A DNA stretch of 64,000 bases, taken from contig NZ_SELQ01000002.1 of NCBI RefSeq assembly GCF_004145405.1, forward strand, positions 558,001 to 622,000, given 5' to 3'. The stretch's first letter is position 1. Every line of letters begins with the position of its first letter. This DNA comes from Salipiger sp. IMCC34102. GTDB taxonomy: Bacteria > Pseudomonadota > Alphaproteobacteria > Rhodobacterales > Rhodobacteraceae. Shown here one piece after another: positions 46,010-54,749 of the stretch. The notes under the pieces were generated by a model. It ran no database searches, had not been told where the DNA came from, and saw only the letters and a list, made by a program, of their open reading frames with translations. The translations under genes were made by a program, and so were the position numbers.

Positions 46010-46833
46010 GCGAGGTCTTCCATCGCGATCATGTCCATGTCGGTGAAATCGACGTTGTCGCCCGCCATGGCCCAGCAGAAGGTGTAGCTCGCCGTGCCGG
46101 CGCCCGAGTGGATCGACCAGGGCGGAGAGATCACCGCCTCCTCGTTGGCCATCACGATGTGCCGCGTCTGGTCCGGCTCCCCCATGAAGTGGAAGACCCG
46201 CGCCGCCTCGGGCAGCTCGAAGTAGAGGTAGGCCTCCATCCGGCGGTCGTGCCGGTGGGCCGGCATCGTGTTCCAGATCGAGCCGTCGGCGAACTGCGTG
46301 TAGCCCATCAGAAGCTGGCAGGACTCGCAGACCTCCGGGTGCAGGAACTGGATGATCGTGCGCTCGTTGGCCTGCTCGCGGCTGCCCATCTCGACCCGGC
46401 GCGCCTCCGAGAGCTTGATGAGCCGGGTCGGACAGGCGCGGTGCGCGGGCGCCGAGAGGACGTAGAACCGCCCCGCCCCGGAAAAGGTGATCGGCCCCGA
46501 TCCCATCCCGACGTAGAGCACCTCGCCCCGCTCCAGCGTGTAGCTCTCGCCGCCGACCTCGACCGTGCCGGTCTCGCCGATGTTCAGGATCCCCGCCTCG
46601 CGCCGGTCGAGAAAGCCCGGCGTGCCGGTCTCGGCCACGGTGTCCAGCGTCAGCCGGCCCGTGCCGGGCACGGCGGAGCCCAGGATCAGGCGGTCGTAGT
46701 GCGAATAGACCAGTTTGATCTCGCCTTCCGCGAAGAGGCCCGCGACGTGAAAATGGTCGCGCAGCCCTTGGGTGTCGAGCGTTTTGGTCGTCGCGGGATC
46801 GATGGCGTAGCGGGTCTGGGCGGAAATGCTCAT
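46006..46833 (-). CDS. kduI: 5-dehydro-4-deoxy-D-glucuronate isomerase
   Basis: A 275-residue two-cupin isomerase converting 5-keto-4-deoxyuronate (DKI) to 2,5-diketo-3-deoxygluconate (DKII). The zinc site is visible as MPAHRHDRRMEAYLYFEL near residue 195 (two His and Glu) with the last His in SIHSGAGTASYTFCWAMAGDN near 245. Full family length. It acts on the unsaturated uronates released by the GH105 enzyme. Follows kdgF by 16 bases. Confidence 0.95.
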   Translation of the reverse strand: MSISAQTRYAIDPATTKTLDTQGLRDHFHVAGLFAEGEIKLVYSHYDRLILGSAVPGTGRLTLDTVAETGTPGFLDRREAGILNIGETGTVEVGGESYTLERGEVLYVGMGSGPITFSGAGRFYVLSAPAHRACPTRLIKLSEARRVEMGSREQANERTIIQFLHPEVCESCQLLMGYTQFADGSIWNTMPAHRHDRRMEAYLYFELPEAARVFHFMGEPDQTRHIVMANEEAVISPPWSIHSGAGTASYTFCWAMAGDNVDFTDMDMIAMEDLA

Positions 46834-46849
46834 GGGATCGGGCCTTTGT

Positions 46850-47170
46850 TTAAAGAAAATCGTCGCGGCGCGGGGTGAAGGTGTCGATCAGCTCCCCCGG
46901 CTCGAGGCAGACACAGCCGTGCCGCGCGCCCGAGGGGATGACGAAGCTGTCGCCGGGGCCCACCTCGAACGCCTCGCCCGCAATGGTGAAGCGAAAGCGG
47001 CCCTCGCGGACGTAGGTCGACTGGACGTGCGGATGATCGTGCAACTTGCCTTCCGCACCGCGCTCGAAGGCAAAGGAGACCACCATTAGATCCGCCGCCT
47101 CGCTCAAAACCCGCCGCGTCACACCCGCATCGGGATGCGCCACGGGATAAGTCCGCAGGTAGTCGGTCAT
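46850..47170 (-). CDS. kdgF: KdgF-like cupin for unsaturated uronate ring opening
   Basis: A 106-residue single cupin. Metal-binding motif KLHDHPHVQSTYVREGRFRFTI near residues 42-63 and GDSFVIPSGARHGCVCLEPGELIDTFTPRRDDFL at the C-terminus match KdgF, which accelerates conversion of 4,5-unsaturated galacturonate to the linear 5-keto-4-deoxyuronate. This gives a complete KdgF-KduI-KduD route to KDG. ATG 47170 is used; an open extension upstream runs through the promoter region. Confidence 0.85.
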   Translation of the reverse strand: MTDYLRTYPVAHPDAGVTRRVLSEAADLMVVSFAFERGAEGKLHDHPHVQSTYVREGRFRFTIAGEAFEVGPGDSFVIPSGARHGCVCLEPGELIDTFTPRRDDFL

Positions 47171-47239
47171 GACATTGCCCCCTCCGCACGATCCGGGGGC
47201 GCCCGGCGCACCCGTCCTCTGAAGCAACTTTGCATGTAA

Positions 47240-47252
47240 CATACTAGTATTC
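47240..47252 (-). promoter_or_regulatory. CATACTAG-centred motif before kdgF
   Basis: ATACTAGTAT (47241-47250) is a perfect 10-base palindrome, 70 bases before the kdgF start. Read on the minus strand, GAATACTAGTATGTT aligns with GCATACTAGAATGTC at 27493-27507 before uxaC. The rest of the 270-base gap 47171-47440 contains no convincing gene. Confidence 0.55.
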
Positions 47253-47440
47253 AAGTCTCGCCGCGTCGAAACCTTTGCTTGGGAATCTGCGCCGGGATGC
47301 GACTTGCTGTAAGCGATGCAATGCCTCGGTTTCGGTGCAGGAATTGCAAGGGGATACCATTGCCGATGCACCACCGAACCGGGCTGCGGGCTGACCCCAG
47401 ACCGCCGCAGTGGATCAGGTTGCATTGTCCGGTGGCGTGG

Positions 47441-48331
47441 CTAGCGCACCAAGGCGCCCGGTGCGCCGATCACGCGCCCTGCGACCGTGGCGGCCTGCGC
47501 CATCGCCTGGCCCAGGTCCGCGCCGGTCAGTCGCGCGGCAAGAAAGGCGCCCGCGAAGGAATCACCCGCAGCGGTCGTATCGACGACCGCCTCCACCGGC
47601 GCGACCGGGATCTCGACCGGGTCGCCGCCGTCCCAGCCCAGCATCGGCGAAGGCCCGTTCTTGACCACCACGGTCCGCGCCCCGGCGCCTGCGTAGCGGG
47701 CAATCGTGGCCGCGGGGTCCGCGTCACCGAAGAGCGCCTCTTCCTCGTCGAAGCTGGGCAGGACGATATCGGAGACGCCCGCCGCCGCCGTCATGGCCGC
47801 GCGAGTCGCCGCCTCGCTTTCCCAAAGCCGCGGGCGGACGTTGGTGTCGAAGGAAACGCCGAGACCTTGCCGCCGCGCCGCACCGAGGGCGTCCAGGAAG
47901 CGCGCGCGGGCGTCGGGGGCGAGGATTGCCAGTGTGATGCCCGAGACATGGACGTGATCCGCCTGGCTCAACACGCCCTCGAGCCAATCCGCGTCATCGG
48001 CCAACAGCCGGGCCGCCGATTGCCCGCGCCAGTAGGCAAAGCTGCGTTCGCCCTCCGCGAGGGAGATCATGTATAGCCCGACGGTCCGCCCGGGCACCCG
48101 CCGCAGCATCCGGGTCGAGATCCCCTCGCCTTCGATGAAGGCGGTCATCTCCTCGGAGATCGCATCCTCGCCGATGCAACTGGCGTAACCGACCTGCCAA
48201 TCGTCCGGCAGCGCCCGGCGGGCATACCAGGCCGCGTTGAACGTATCGCCAGCGAAGCCACGCGCGTAGCGGCCCGGACCGGTTTCGGCCAGTTCCACCA
48301 TGCATTCGCCGATGCAGATCAATGTCTTCAC
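47441..48331 (-). CDS. kdgK: 2-dehydro-3-deoxygluconokinase
   Basis: A 296-residue PfkB-family sugar kinase phosphorylating KDG to KDPG. N-terminal ICIGECMVEL, GFAGDTFNAAWYARR near residue 25, and C-terminal VDTTAAGDSFAGAFLAARL near 250 with the catalytic Asp. GTG 48331 is chosen: the protein starts VKTLICIGECM and a GGAGGGGGAG lies about six bases upstream (48338-48347). Expression relative to kdgF may differ, as 270 bases with a promoter separate them. No KDPG aldolase gene follows in the window. Confidence 0.93.
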   Translation of the reverse strand: MKTLICIGECMVELAETGPGRYARGFAGDTFNAAWYARRALPDDWQVGYASCIGEDAISEEMTAFIEGEGISTRMLRRVPGRTVGLYMISLAEGERSFAYWRGQSAARLLADDADWLEGVLSQADHVHVSGITLAILAPDARARFLDALGAARRQGLGVSFDTNVRPRLWESEAATRAAMTAAAGVSDIVLPSFDEEEALFGDADPAATIARYAGAGARTVVVKNGPSPMLGWDGGDPVEIPVAPVEAVVDTTAAGDSFAGAFLAARLTGADLGQAMAQAATVAGRVIGAPGALVR

Positions 48332-48495
48332 GAATCTCCCCCTCCCCTTTGGCGCGAGGATGCCTGTCATCCCGCAACGTATTCGTGCGCGTCGTTCTAG
48401 GCCGGAACGAAAGCCTGCACAAACCCAAGGCGCGTCGATGTCGCCCCGCCGTCCCCGGGCCGCCCGTCCTGCCGTCACGGGCCGCCTGGTTCCTT

Positions 48496-49215
48496 TCACT
48501 CCGTCGGGTCGAAATAGTCCCGATTGGCCTGCGCGAGGTTCGACAGCGTCCCCAGCACGTGCCGCAAGTGGTCCCGTATCCGCGCCACGGCACTGTCCGT
48601 TCGTCCCTCGGCGATGTCGCGGGCAAGGCTTTCGTGCTCATCCAGCAGCCGCGCACGGTGGTCGACATCCGCCAAGGAGAGAACCCGCAGCCGGTCAAGG
48701 AGAGCCTTCTCGCGGATCAGGACGGCGCCGATGCGATCGAAGCCCGTCGCCTCGGCCAGGATCGCGTGAAAGCGATCGTCCTGCGCCTGGAAATGCGTCG
48801 GCTCATCGCGGTCCAGGGCCTCTCGCTGCTCCGACATGGCCTCCTCGAGCGCGACCCGCGACGCCTCTGGCAGCCCGTCTGCACAAAGCCGTTCCACGAT
48901 CCCGACCTCGAGGGTTTCGCGCAGGAACTGCGCGCCGCGGATCCGGGGCACCGACAGGCGCGTGACGACCGTGCCGCGGCTGGGAAAGGTCTCGATCAGG
49001 CCGTCGTCGCGCAACTGGGCGAAGGCCTCGCGCACCGGCGTGCGGCTTGCGCCGAACATCTGTCCGACCTCCGCCTCGGAGATGCGCTGTCCCGGGGCCA
49101 ACTGCATCGACAGGATCAAGGTCCTGAGCGCCCCCGCGATCTGGTCGTGGGCAGGGCGGGACAGATCGAGCGCCGGGACCTCGGGCAACCTCGCAGGCTC
49201 CGGCATGTCGGTCAT
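48496..49215 (-). CDS. GntR family (FCD) regulator
   Basis: A 239-residue regulator: winged helix at residues 20-85 (LAPGQRISEAEVGQMFGASRTPVREAFAQLRDDGLI) and FCD domain with FRETLEVGIVERLCADGL, DDRFHAILAEA and HESLARDI. Divergent from the Gfo/Idh-ABC-uxuA operon across a 114-base gap with a perfect palindrome (49247-49260), its probable operator. It resembles uronate regulators, so a glucuronate-type inducer is plausible. The 164-base gap downstream to kdgK contains nothing I recognise. Confidence 0.83.
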   Translation of the reverse strand: MTDMPEPARLPEVPALDLSRPAHDQIAGALRTLILSMQLAPGQRISEAEVGQMFGASRTPVREAFAQLRDDGLIETFPSRGTVVTRLSVPRIRGAQFLRETLEVGIVERLCADGLPEASRVALEEAMSEQREALDRDEPTHFQAQDDRFHAILAEATGFDRIGAVLIREKALLDRLRVLSLADVDHRARLLDEHESLARDIAEGRTDSAVARIRDHLRHVLGTLSNLAQANRDYFDPTE

Positions 49216-49246
49216 CTGTCATCCCCGGACACGGTCTTGTAACGAC

Positions 49247-49260
49247 GCCGGTATACCGGC
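49247..49260. promoter_or_regulatory. Perfect palindrome GCCGGTATACCGGC, GntR-type operator
   Basis: A perfect 14-base palindrome centred on GGTATACC, the core known for FCD-type GntR operators such as UxuR/ExuR sites. It lies between the divergent GntR gene (start 49215) and the first Gfo/Idh gene (49330). TTGACA at 49272-49277 is a strong -35 for the plus-strand operon, 11 bases after the palindrome. Confidence 0.65.
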
Positions 49261-49329
49261 ATGCAGAGCGCTTGACAACCGATCCGACCCCTGCGCTATT
49301 CGGCGCGCACGAAAGGGAGGCCCGATCGC

Positions 49330-50373
49330 ATGACCCACCAGAAAACCGCCGCGCTGATCGGGGCCGGCATGGTCGCGCGGACGCACGTCGCCGCCATTGC
49401 CGACAGCAAGATCGTGCGGCTCGCCACGATCTGTGCCCGCAGCCCTGACCGGGCGCAGGCCCTGTCCGAAGAGGCCACCCAGAAGACCGGTGCACCCGTG
49501 GCATTCTCCGCCGACCTGGGCGCCGTCGCGGCCGATCCGGACATCGACTTCGCCATCGTCCTGACCCCGCCCAACGCGCGGGCCGAGATCATCGGACCGC
49601 TGGCGCGCGCGGGCAAACACATCCTGCTGGAAAAGCCCGTCGCCCGCACCTCCGAAGAAGCACGCGAGGTCGTGGACCTGTGCCGCGACGCCGGTGTCAC
49701 GCTGGGGGTCGTGTTCCAGCACCGGATGCGCGCGGCCTCGCAGGCCGCCGCCGCACGGATCCGCAACGACGATCTCGGCGCGCTGGGACTGGTGGAGATC
49801 ACCGTGCCCTGGTGGCGGGAGCAGGCCTATTATGATGAACCCGGACGCGGCAGCTACGCCCGTGACGGCGGCGGCGTCCTGATCAGCCAGGCGATCCACA
49901 CCATCGACCTCGCGCTCAGCCTTGCGGGTCCCGTCACGTCCGTCAGCGCCATGGCGGCGACGACCCGGTTCCACACGCTCGAGGCGGAGGATTTCGTGAC
50001 CGCCGGCCTGCGGTTCGCCAACGGCGCCGTGGGGTCCATGGTCGCGAGCACCGCGAGCTTCCCGGGGGCCGCGGAAACCATCACGCTCCATTTCGAGCGG
50101 GCGAGCCTGCATCTGGCTTCCGGCGTGCTTACCACGAGCTGGCGCGACGGCCGGGTCGAGACCGACGGCGCCGCGGGCGGCACCGGTGGTGGCGCGGACC
50201 CGATGGCCTTCACCCACGAATGGCATCAATCGGTGATCGAGGATTTCGCCGCGGCGCTCGCCGAGGGTCGCCCGCCGATCGTCACCGGAGAGGCCGCCCT
50301 GCGCGCCCACGACCTCATCGACGCCTGCCTTTCCTCCGCCCGCACCGGCACCCCACAGGAGATCCCGCAATGA
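49330..50373 (+). CDS. Gfo/Idh/MocA family oxidoreductase 1
   Basis: A 347-residue NAD(P)-dependent sugar oxidoreductase. Rossmann start AALIGAGMVARTHVAAI at residue 8, the conserved LLEKPVARTSEEAREVV near 95 with catalytic Lys, and the C-terminal beta-sheet domain with RDGGGVLISQAIHTIDLALSLAG near 180 (His of the active site). First of three Gfo/Idh paralogues with overlapping starts. The substrate is not evident; by context a uronic acid, an inositol-like ring or a glycoside is likely. Confidence 0.88.
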   Translation: MTHQKTAALIGAGMVARTHVAAIADSKIVRLATICARSPDRAQALSEEATQKTGAPVAFSADLGAVAADPDIDFAIVLTPPNARAEIIGPLARAGKHILLEKPVARTSEEAREVVDLCRDAGVTLGVVFQHRMRAASQAAAARIRNDDLGALGLVEITVPWWREQAYYDEPGRGSYARDGGGVLISQAIHTIDLALSLAGPVTSVSAMAATTRFHTLEAEDFVTAGLRFANGAVGSMVASTASFPGAAETITLHFERASLHLASGVLTTSWRDGRVETDGAAGGTGGGADPMAFTHEWHQSVIEDFAAALAEGRPPIVTGEAALRAHDLIDACLSSARTGTPQEIPQ

Positions 50374-51374
50374 GTTTGCGTTTCGCCGCCATCGGCATCG
50401 ACCACCGCCATGTCTACGGCATGGCCGCCAACCTCATCGACGCCGGTGCGCAGTTCGCCGGCTGGTGGACCGAAGGCCACCCCAACACCGAGGACGGCTT
50501 CGTCGAGCGTTTCCCCGATGTCCCGCGCGTGGCCGATGCCCAGGCGCTGCTGGACGACCCCGGGATCGACCTAATCGTCCTGTCCGGCATCCCGCGCGAC
50601 CGGGCCGAATGGGCGATCCGCGCGATGCAGGCGGGCAAGGACGTGCTGTCCGACAAGCCCGGCTGCACCACGCGCGACCAGCTCGACGCGGTGCGCGCCT
50701 GCGTGGCCGAAACGGGGCGGATCTGGTCGATCGATTTCTCCGAACGCTTCGAGGTTCCCGCCGTCACCCGCGCCGCCGAGCTTGTGGCCGAGGGTGCGAT
50801 CGGGCGCGTCGTGCAGACGCTCGGCATCGGCCCGCATCGGCTGAACCGGGGAACCCGGCCCGACTGGTTCTTCGACCGGGAGGCCTACGGCGGGATCCTG
50901 ACGGACATCGCCAGCCACCAGATCGACCAGTTCCTGTACTTCACCGGCTCCACCGAGGCCGAGATCACGCTGGCGACCGTGGCGAACTACGCCAACCCGG
51001 ACGACCCCGGTCTGCAGGATTTCGGCGAGATCGCCCTGCGCTCGCCCCAGGGGCACGGCTACATCCGCGTCGACTGGTACACGCCCGATGCGCTGCCGAA
51101 CTGGGGCGACGGGCGGCTGACGATCCTCGGCACCGACGGCTACATCGAACTGCGCAAATACGTCGACGTCGGGCTGGAAGGGACCGATCACGTGATCCTG
51201 GTGAATGGCGAGGTCTGCGAACACACGACCGCCGCCGACGCGGGCCTGCCGTTCTTCGCGCGCCTCATCGCGGATATCGAGAACCGGACCGAGACGGCGA
51301 TGACCCAGGACCACGCCTTCCTCGTCTGCGACCTCGCACTTCGGGCGCAGGCCATGGCGGAGGCGCGCGCGTGA
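50370..51374 (+). CDS. Gfo/Idh/MocA family oxidoreductase 2
   Basis: A 334-residue relative of the previous enzyme but clearly distinct. The N-terminus reads LRFAAIGIDHRHVYGMAANLIDAGAQFAGWW: the usual Gly-rich GxGxxG is changed to GIDHRH, so cofactor binding may differ. VLSDKPGCTTRDQLDAV near residue 90 keeps the Lys-Pro, and YGGILTDIASHQIDQFLYFTGS near 170 keeps the active-site His. Start ATG 50370 overlaps the previous stop; its own stop overlaps the next GTG. Confidence 0.85.
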   Translation: MSLRFAAIGIDHRHVYGMAANLIDAGAQFAGWWTEGHPNTEDGFVERFPDVPRVADAQALLDDPGIDLIVLSGIPRDRAEWAIRAMQAGKDVLSDKPGCTTRDQLDAVRACVAETGRIWSIDFSERFEVPAVTRAAELVAEGAIGRVVQTLGIGPHRLNRGTRPDWFFDREAYGGILTDIASHQIDQFLYFTGSTEAEITLATVANYANPDDPGLQDFGEIALRSPQGHGYIRVDWYTPDALPNWGDGRLTILGTDGYIELRKYVDVGLEGTDHVILVNGEVCEHTTAADAGLPFFARLIADIENRTETAMTQDHAFLVCDLALRAQAMAEARA

Positions 51375-52435
51375 TCCGCGCGGCCATCGTCGGCGCGGGC
51401 ATCGGGGCCGAGCACCTGGCGGGCTACCGCGCCCTGCCCGCCCGCTTCGCTGTGAAGACCTTCTGCGACCTCGACACCGCCCGCGCGCGTTCCGTCACCG
51501 GCGGCGATCCCGGGATCGCGATCACCGGCAGCCTCGACGCGGTGCTGGAGGATCCCGACATCGACCTCGTCGACGTCTGCCTGCCGCCCCTGCTACACGC
51601 CGACGTTACGATCAAGGCGCTGGAGGCGGGCAAGCACGTCATCTGCGAAAAGCCCATCGGCCGCTCCCTGGCGGAGGTCGACCGGATGCAGACCGCCGCC
51701 GATGCCGCCGGGCGGCAGGTCTTCCCGGTGTTCCAGTACCGTTACGGGCGCGCGATGGCACAGCTCGACGCGCTGATCGCGGCGGACCTTGCAGGCAAGG
51801 CCTTCGTGGCCAGCCTCGAAACCCATTGGTCGCGCGACGCGGCTTACTACGCGGTGCCCTGGCGCGGCACCTGGGCCGGAGAGTCGGGGGGCGCCTTGCT
51901 GGGTCATGCGATCCACGCGCATGACCTTCTGTGCCACGTGCTTGGCCCCGTGGCCGAAGTGACGGGCTTCGCCGACACCCGCGTGAACGCCATCGAGACC
52001 GAGGATTGCGCCGCCATCGCCTACCGCATGCAAAGCGGCGCGCTGGCGACCTCCTCCGTCACGCTGGGCGCGGGCGACGACACCTCTCGGCTGCGTTTCT
52101 GCTTCGAGGGGTTCACCGCGGAAAGCGGCACGCTGCCTTATGCTCCCGCGCAGGGCGACTGGCGGTTCACCGCCCGCACCAAGGACCTGCAGACGAAGAT
52201 CGACGCCGTTCTGGCGGGGGTGGAGGCAGGCCATGCGGGATTCGCGGGCTACCTCGACGCCGTGGCCGACACGCTCGAAGGAGGGCCTTCCAAATCGGTC
52301 ACGCTGGCGCAGGGCCGCCGCTCGATCGAGCTGGTCACGGCGCTCTATCACTCGGTCCGCTCGGGCGGGCCCGTGGAACTGCCCCTCGGGCCCCGGTCAG
52401 CGCTATACAACGGATGGACACCCGGCCTAGGGTAG
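51371..52435 (+). CDS. Gfo/Idh/MocA family oxidoreductase 3
   Basis: A 354-residue oxidoreductase starting GTG 51371 (overlap GTGA). Rossmann motif AAIVGAGIGAEHLAGYRAL at residue 4, VICEKPIGRSLAEVDRM near 94, and ESGGALLGHAIHAHDLLCHVLGPV near 178. It is followed by 36 bases and then the binding-protein gene of the ABC importer. Three adjacent enzymes of this family often act in sequence on one imported sugar, for example oxidation and re-reduction around a ring epimerisation or glycoside cleavage; which applies here is unknown. Confidence 0.87.
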   Translation: MIRAAIVGAGIGAEHLAGYRALPARFAVKTFCDLDTARARSVTGGDPGIAITGSLDAVLEDPDIDLVDVCLPPLLHADVTIKALEAGKHVICEKPIGRSLAEVDRMQTAADAAGRQVFPVFQYRYGRAMAQLDALIAADLAGKAFVASLETHWSRDAAYYAVPWRGTWAGESGGALLGHAIHAHDLLCHVLGPVAEVTGFADTRVNAIETEDCAAIAYRMQSGALATSSVTLGAGDDTSRLRFCFEGFTAESGTLPYAPAQGDWRFTARTKDLQTKIDAVLAGVEAGHAGFAGYLDAVADTLEGGPSKSVTLAQGRRSIELVTALYHSVRSGGPVELPLGPRSALYNGWTPGLG

Positions 52436-52471
52436 CCGCACAAGGTCACGACCAATGGGAGGAACAACCTT

Positions 52472-53722
52472 ATGAAACTTCTGACAACCACCGCGATCCT
52501 GACCGGGCTGGCCGCGGGTGCCGCCTCGGCGCAGGAAATCCGCTTCCAGTGCTATTCCGACGGCAACGAATGCGAGGTCTACGACGACCTGCTGACCCAG
52601 TTCGAAGAGCAGAACGAAGGCGTCGACGTCGTGGTCGACGTGGTGCCCTACCAAGCCATCCTCGAGAACCTGCCGGTGCAGCTGGCCTCCGGCAACGGCC
52701 CCGACATGGCGAAGATCACCGACCTCGGCGGTCTGAACGAATACTACCTCGACCTCACGGATTACGTCGACACGGCCTACTACGAGGATAATTTCGGCAA
52801 TACGCTGGACTGGTACCGCGCCGGCGACCGCCAGGGTCTTTACGGTCTGCACACCCAGCTGACCATCACGGGGGCCTTCGTGAACGCCACGCTCTTCGAG
52901 CAGGCCGGCGTCGAGATGCCGGGCGAAGGGGCGACCTGGGACGACTGGGCGGAGGCCACGACCGCCGTGGCGGAGGCGACGGATGCCACCTATCCAATGG
53001 CGATCGACCGCTCGGGCCACCGGGTCGCGGGCCCCGCGATCTCCTACGGTGCGGAATACTTCGATGACGAGGGCAACGGCAGCTTCGACGGTTTCGCCCC
53101 CTTCGCCGAGCAATTCGTCGCCTGGAACGAGGACGGCACCATGGCGCGCGACGTCTGGGCCAGCCAGGGCGGCGCGACCTACGCCGACGCGGCGCAGGAG
53201 TTCATCAACGGTGAAGTCGTGCTCTACTACTCCGGCTCCTGGCAGGTCGCCCGAATGGACGAGCAGATTGGCGACTTCTTCGACTGGCAGGTCATCGGCT
53301 CGCCCTGCGGTCCGACCGGGGTCTGTTCCGCCATGCCCGGCGGCGCCGGCATCGTCGGTTTCGAGCAGACCGAGCACCCCGAGATCGTGGCGTCGGTGAT
53401 CGACTTCCTGGCCCAGCAGGACATCTATGCCGAGGCGGCCGCCCGCACCCGCAACCTGCCCGCGCACGCCGGTGTCGCGTCTCAGGGCGTGGAATTCGAA
53501 GACAGTTCCGAGGCCGCGCAGGCCGCACTCAACGCCTTCGGGTCCGACCTCGAGAACGTCTCGCCCGTGGCCTTCGCCTACCAGGGCTACGCCGGCAACC
53601 GCGCGATGTTCGGCATCACGGTCGAGCGCCTGAGCCAAGCGATCGTGGGCGAGCTTTCGGTCGACGAGGCGATGACGCGCATGTCCGAGGACCTCGCCAC
53701 CGCGACGGAAGAAGCGCAGTAA
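52472..53722 (+). CDS. ABC transporter solute-binding protein (second sugar importer)
   Basis: A 416-residue family 1 binding protein with signal peptide MKLLTTTAILTGLAAGAASAQ. The mature part begins EIRFQCYSDGNECEVYDDLLTQFEEQNEGVDV and has NLPVQLASGNGPDMAKITDLGGL, typical of the UgpB/MalE group. An unusual CGPTGVCSAMPGG loop near residue 290 has two Cys that could form a disulfide. Ligand unknown; neighbouring uxuA and Gfo/Idh genes favour a glucuronide, aldobiouronate or related sugar. The gene is followed by a terminator-like hairpin. Confidence 0.88.
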   Translation: MKLLTTTAILTGLAAGAASAQEIRFQCYSDGNECEVYDDLLTQFEEQNEGVDVVVDVVPYQAILENLPVQLASGNGPDMAKITDLGGLNEYYLDLTDYVDTAYYEDNFGNTLDWYRAGDRQGLYGLHTQLTITGAFVNATLFEQAGVEMPGEGATWDDWAEATTAVAEATDATYPMAIDRSGHRVAGPAISYGAEYFDDEGNGSFDGFAPFAEQFVAWNEDGTMARDVWASQGGATYADAAQEFINGEVVLYYSGSWQVARMDEQIGDFFDWQVIGSPCGPTGVCSAMPGGAGIVGFEQTEHPEIVASVIDFLAQQDIYAEAAARTRNLPAHAGVASQGVEFEDSSEAAQAALNAFGSDLENVSPVAFAYQGYAGNRAMFGITVERLSQAIVGELSVDEAMTRMSEDLATATEEAQ

Positions 53723-53732
53723 GACGGCGCTC

Positions 53733-53767
53733 GCCCTCGCCGCACCGCGCGGCGGGGGCCCCTTTTT
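53733..53767 (+). terminator. Attenuator-like hairpin after the second ABC binding-protein gene
   Basis: GCCCTCGCCGC (53733-53743) pairs with GCGGCGGGGGC (53749-53759), 11 pairs including one G-U, loop ACCGC, followed by CCC and TTTTT (53763-53767). It sits 10 bases after the stop and 14 bases before the permease start, so it would stop part of the transcripts and leave the binding protein in excess. Confidence 0.75.
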
Positions 53768-53780
53768 GCGGGATTCCCCC

Positions 53781-54749
53781 ATGCTGACCATCCTCAATCC
53801 CCTCATGCGGATCGTCGAGATCCCCATGCTGGCGCTGCAACGGCTGCTGGGCATCAACCGGCTGGCTTGGGCGTTCTTGTTGCCGAACCTCGTGCTCTTT
53901 GGACTTTTCGCCTTCCTGCCGGTCATCCTGAACGTCTTCTACGCGACCACCGGCAGCGACAACGTCCTGCTGGAGGCCCGCCCCTACATCGGTGCGCGCA
54001 ACTTCGAGAGCCTGACCGACTGCGGCAACTACCTCGACGCCAACACCTGCCGAGAGGACAAGTTCTGGCGCGCGGTCTTCAACACGATCTGGTTCGTGAC
54101 CCTGCAGGTCGGCATCATGGTGGGCTTCGCCCTGCTGACGGCGGTGATCCTGAACCGCGACATCCGGGCGCGCGGATTCTTCCGCTCGGTCTTCTTCTTT
54201 CCCGTGCTGCTGTCGCCGGTCGTCGTGGCGCTGATCTGGAAATGGATCCTGCAACGCGAGGGCGTGCTGAACGCCTTTCTCGACTGGACCGGTGCGGGCG
54301 GCATCAACTGGCTGGTCGATGCCGGCTGGGCCTTCGGCTGGTCGGTCTTCATCTCCGTCTGGGCACACATGGGCTTTTACACACTGATCCTGCTGGCAGG
54401 CCTGCAGGCGATCCCGCGCGACGTCTACGAGGCGGCGGAAATGGACGGCGCCTCGGCCTGGCGGACGTTCCGCCGGATCACGTTGCCGCTTTTGTCGCCC
54501 ACCATGCTAGTGGTGCTGGTGCTAGCGCTCATCAAGGGCGTGCAGACCTTCGACGAGATCTACGCCTTCACCGGCGGCGGGCCGGGCACGGCCACGACCT
54601 TCATCATCCAGTACATCTATGAACGCGGCTTCGCGGGCGCGCCCCGCCTCTTCGGCCTTGCCGCCGCCGCGTCGCTCCTGGTCGCGGGCGTGCTGGTGCT
54701 GCTGACGCTGGCGCAACTGTGGGCCAACCGGAGGAACGTCGATGGGTGA
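53781..54749 (+). CDS. Sugar ABC transporter permease 1 (second importer)
   Basis: A 322-residue MalF-type permease with six helices: LAWAFLLPNLVLFGLFAFLPVILNVFY near residue 30, and EAA loop YEAAEMDGASAWRTFRRITLPLLSPTM near 220. ATG 53781 starts after the hairpin; an in-frame ATG 53766 lies in the hairpin tail and is less likely. The last eight bases overlap the start of the next permease gene. Confidence 0.9.
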   Translation: MLTILNPLMRIVEIPMLALQRLLGINRLAWAFLLPNLVLFGLFAFLPVILNVFYATTGSDNVLLEARPYIGARNFESLTDCGNYLDANTCREDKFWRAVFNTIWFVTLQVGIMVGFALLTAVILNRDIRARGFFRSVFFFPVLLSPVVVALIWKWILQREGVLNAFLDWTGAGGINWLVDAGWAFGWSVFISVWAHMGFYTLILLAGLQAIPRDVYEAAEMDGASAWRTFRRITLPLLSPTMLVVLVLALIKGVQTFDEIYAFTGGGPGTATTFIIQYIYERGFAGAPRLFGLAAAASLLVAGVLVLLTLAQLWANRRNVDG

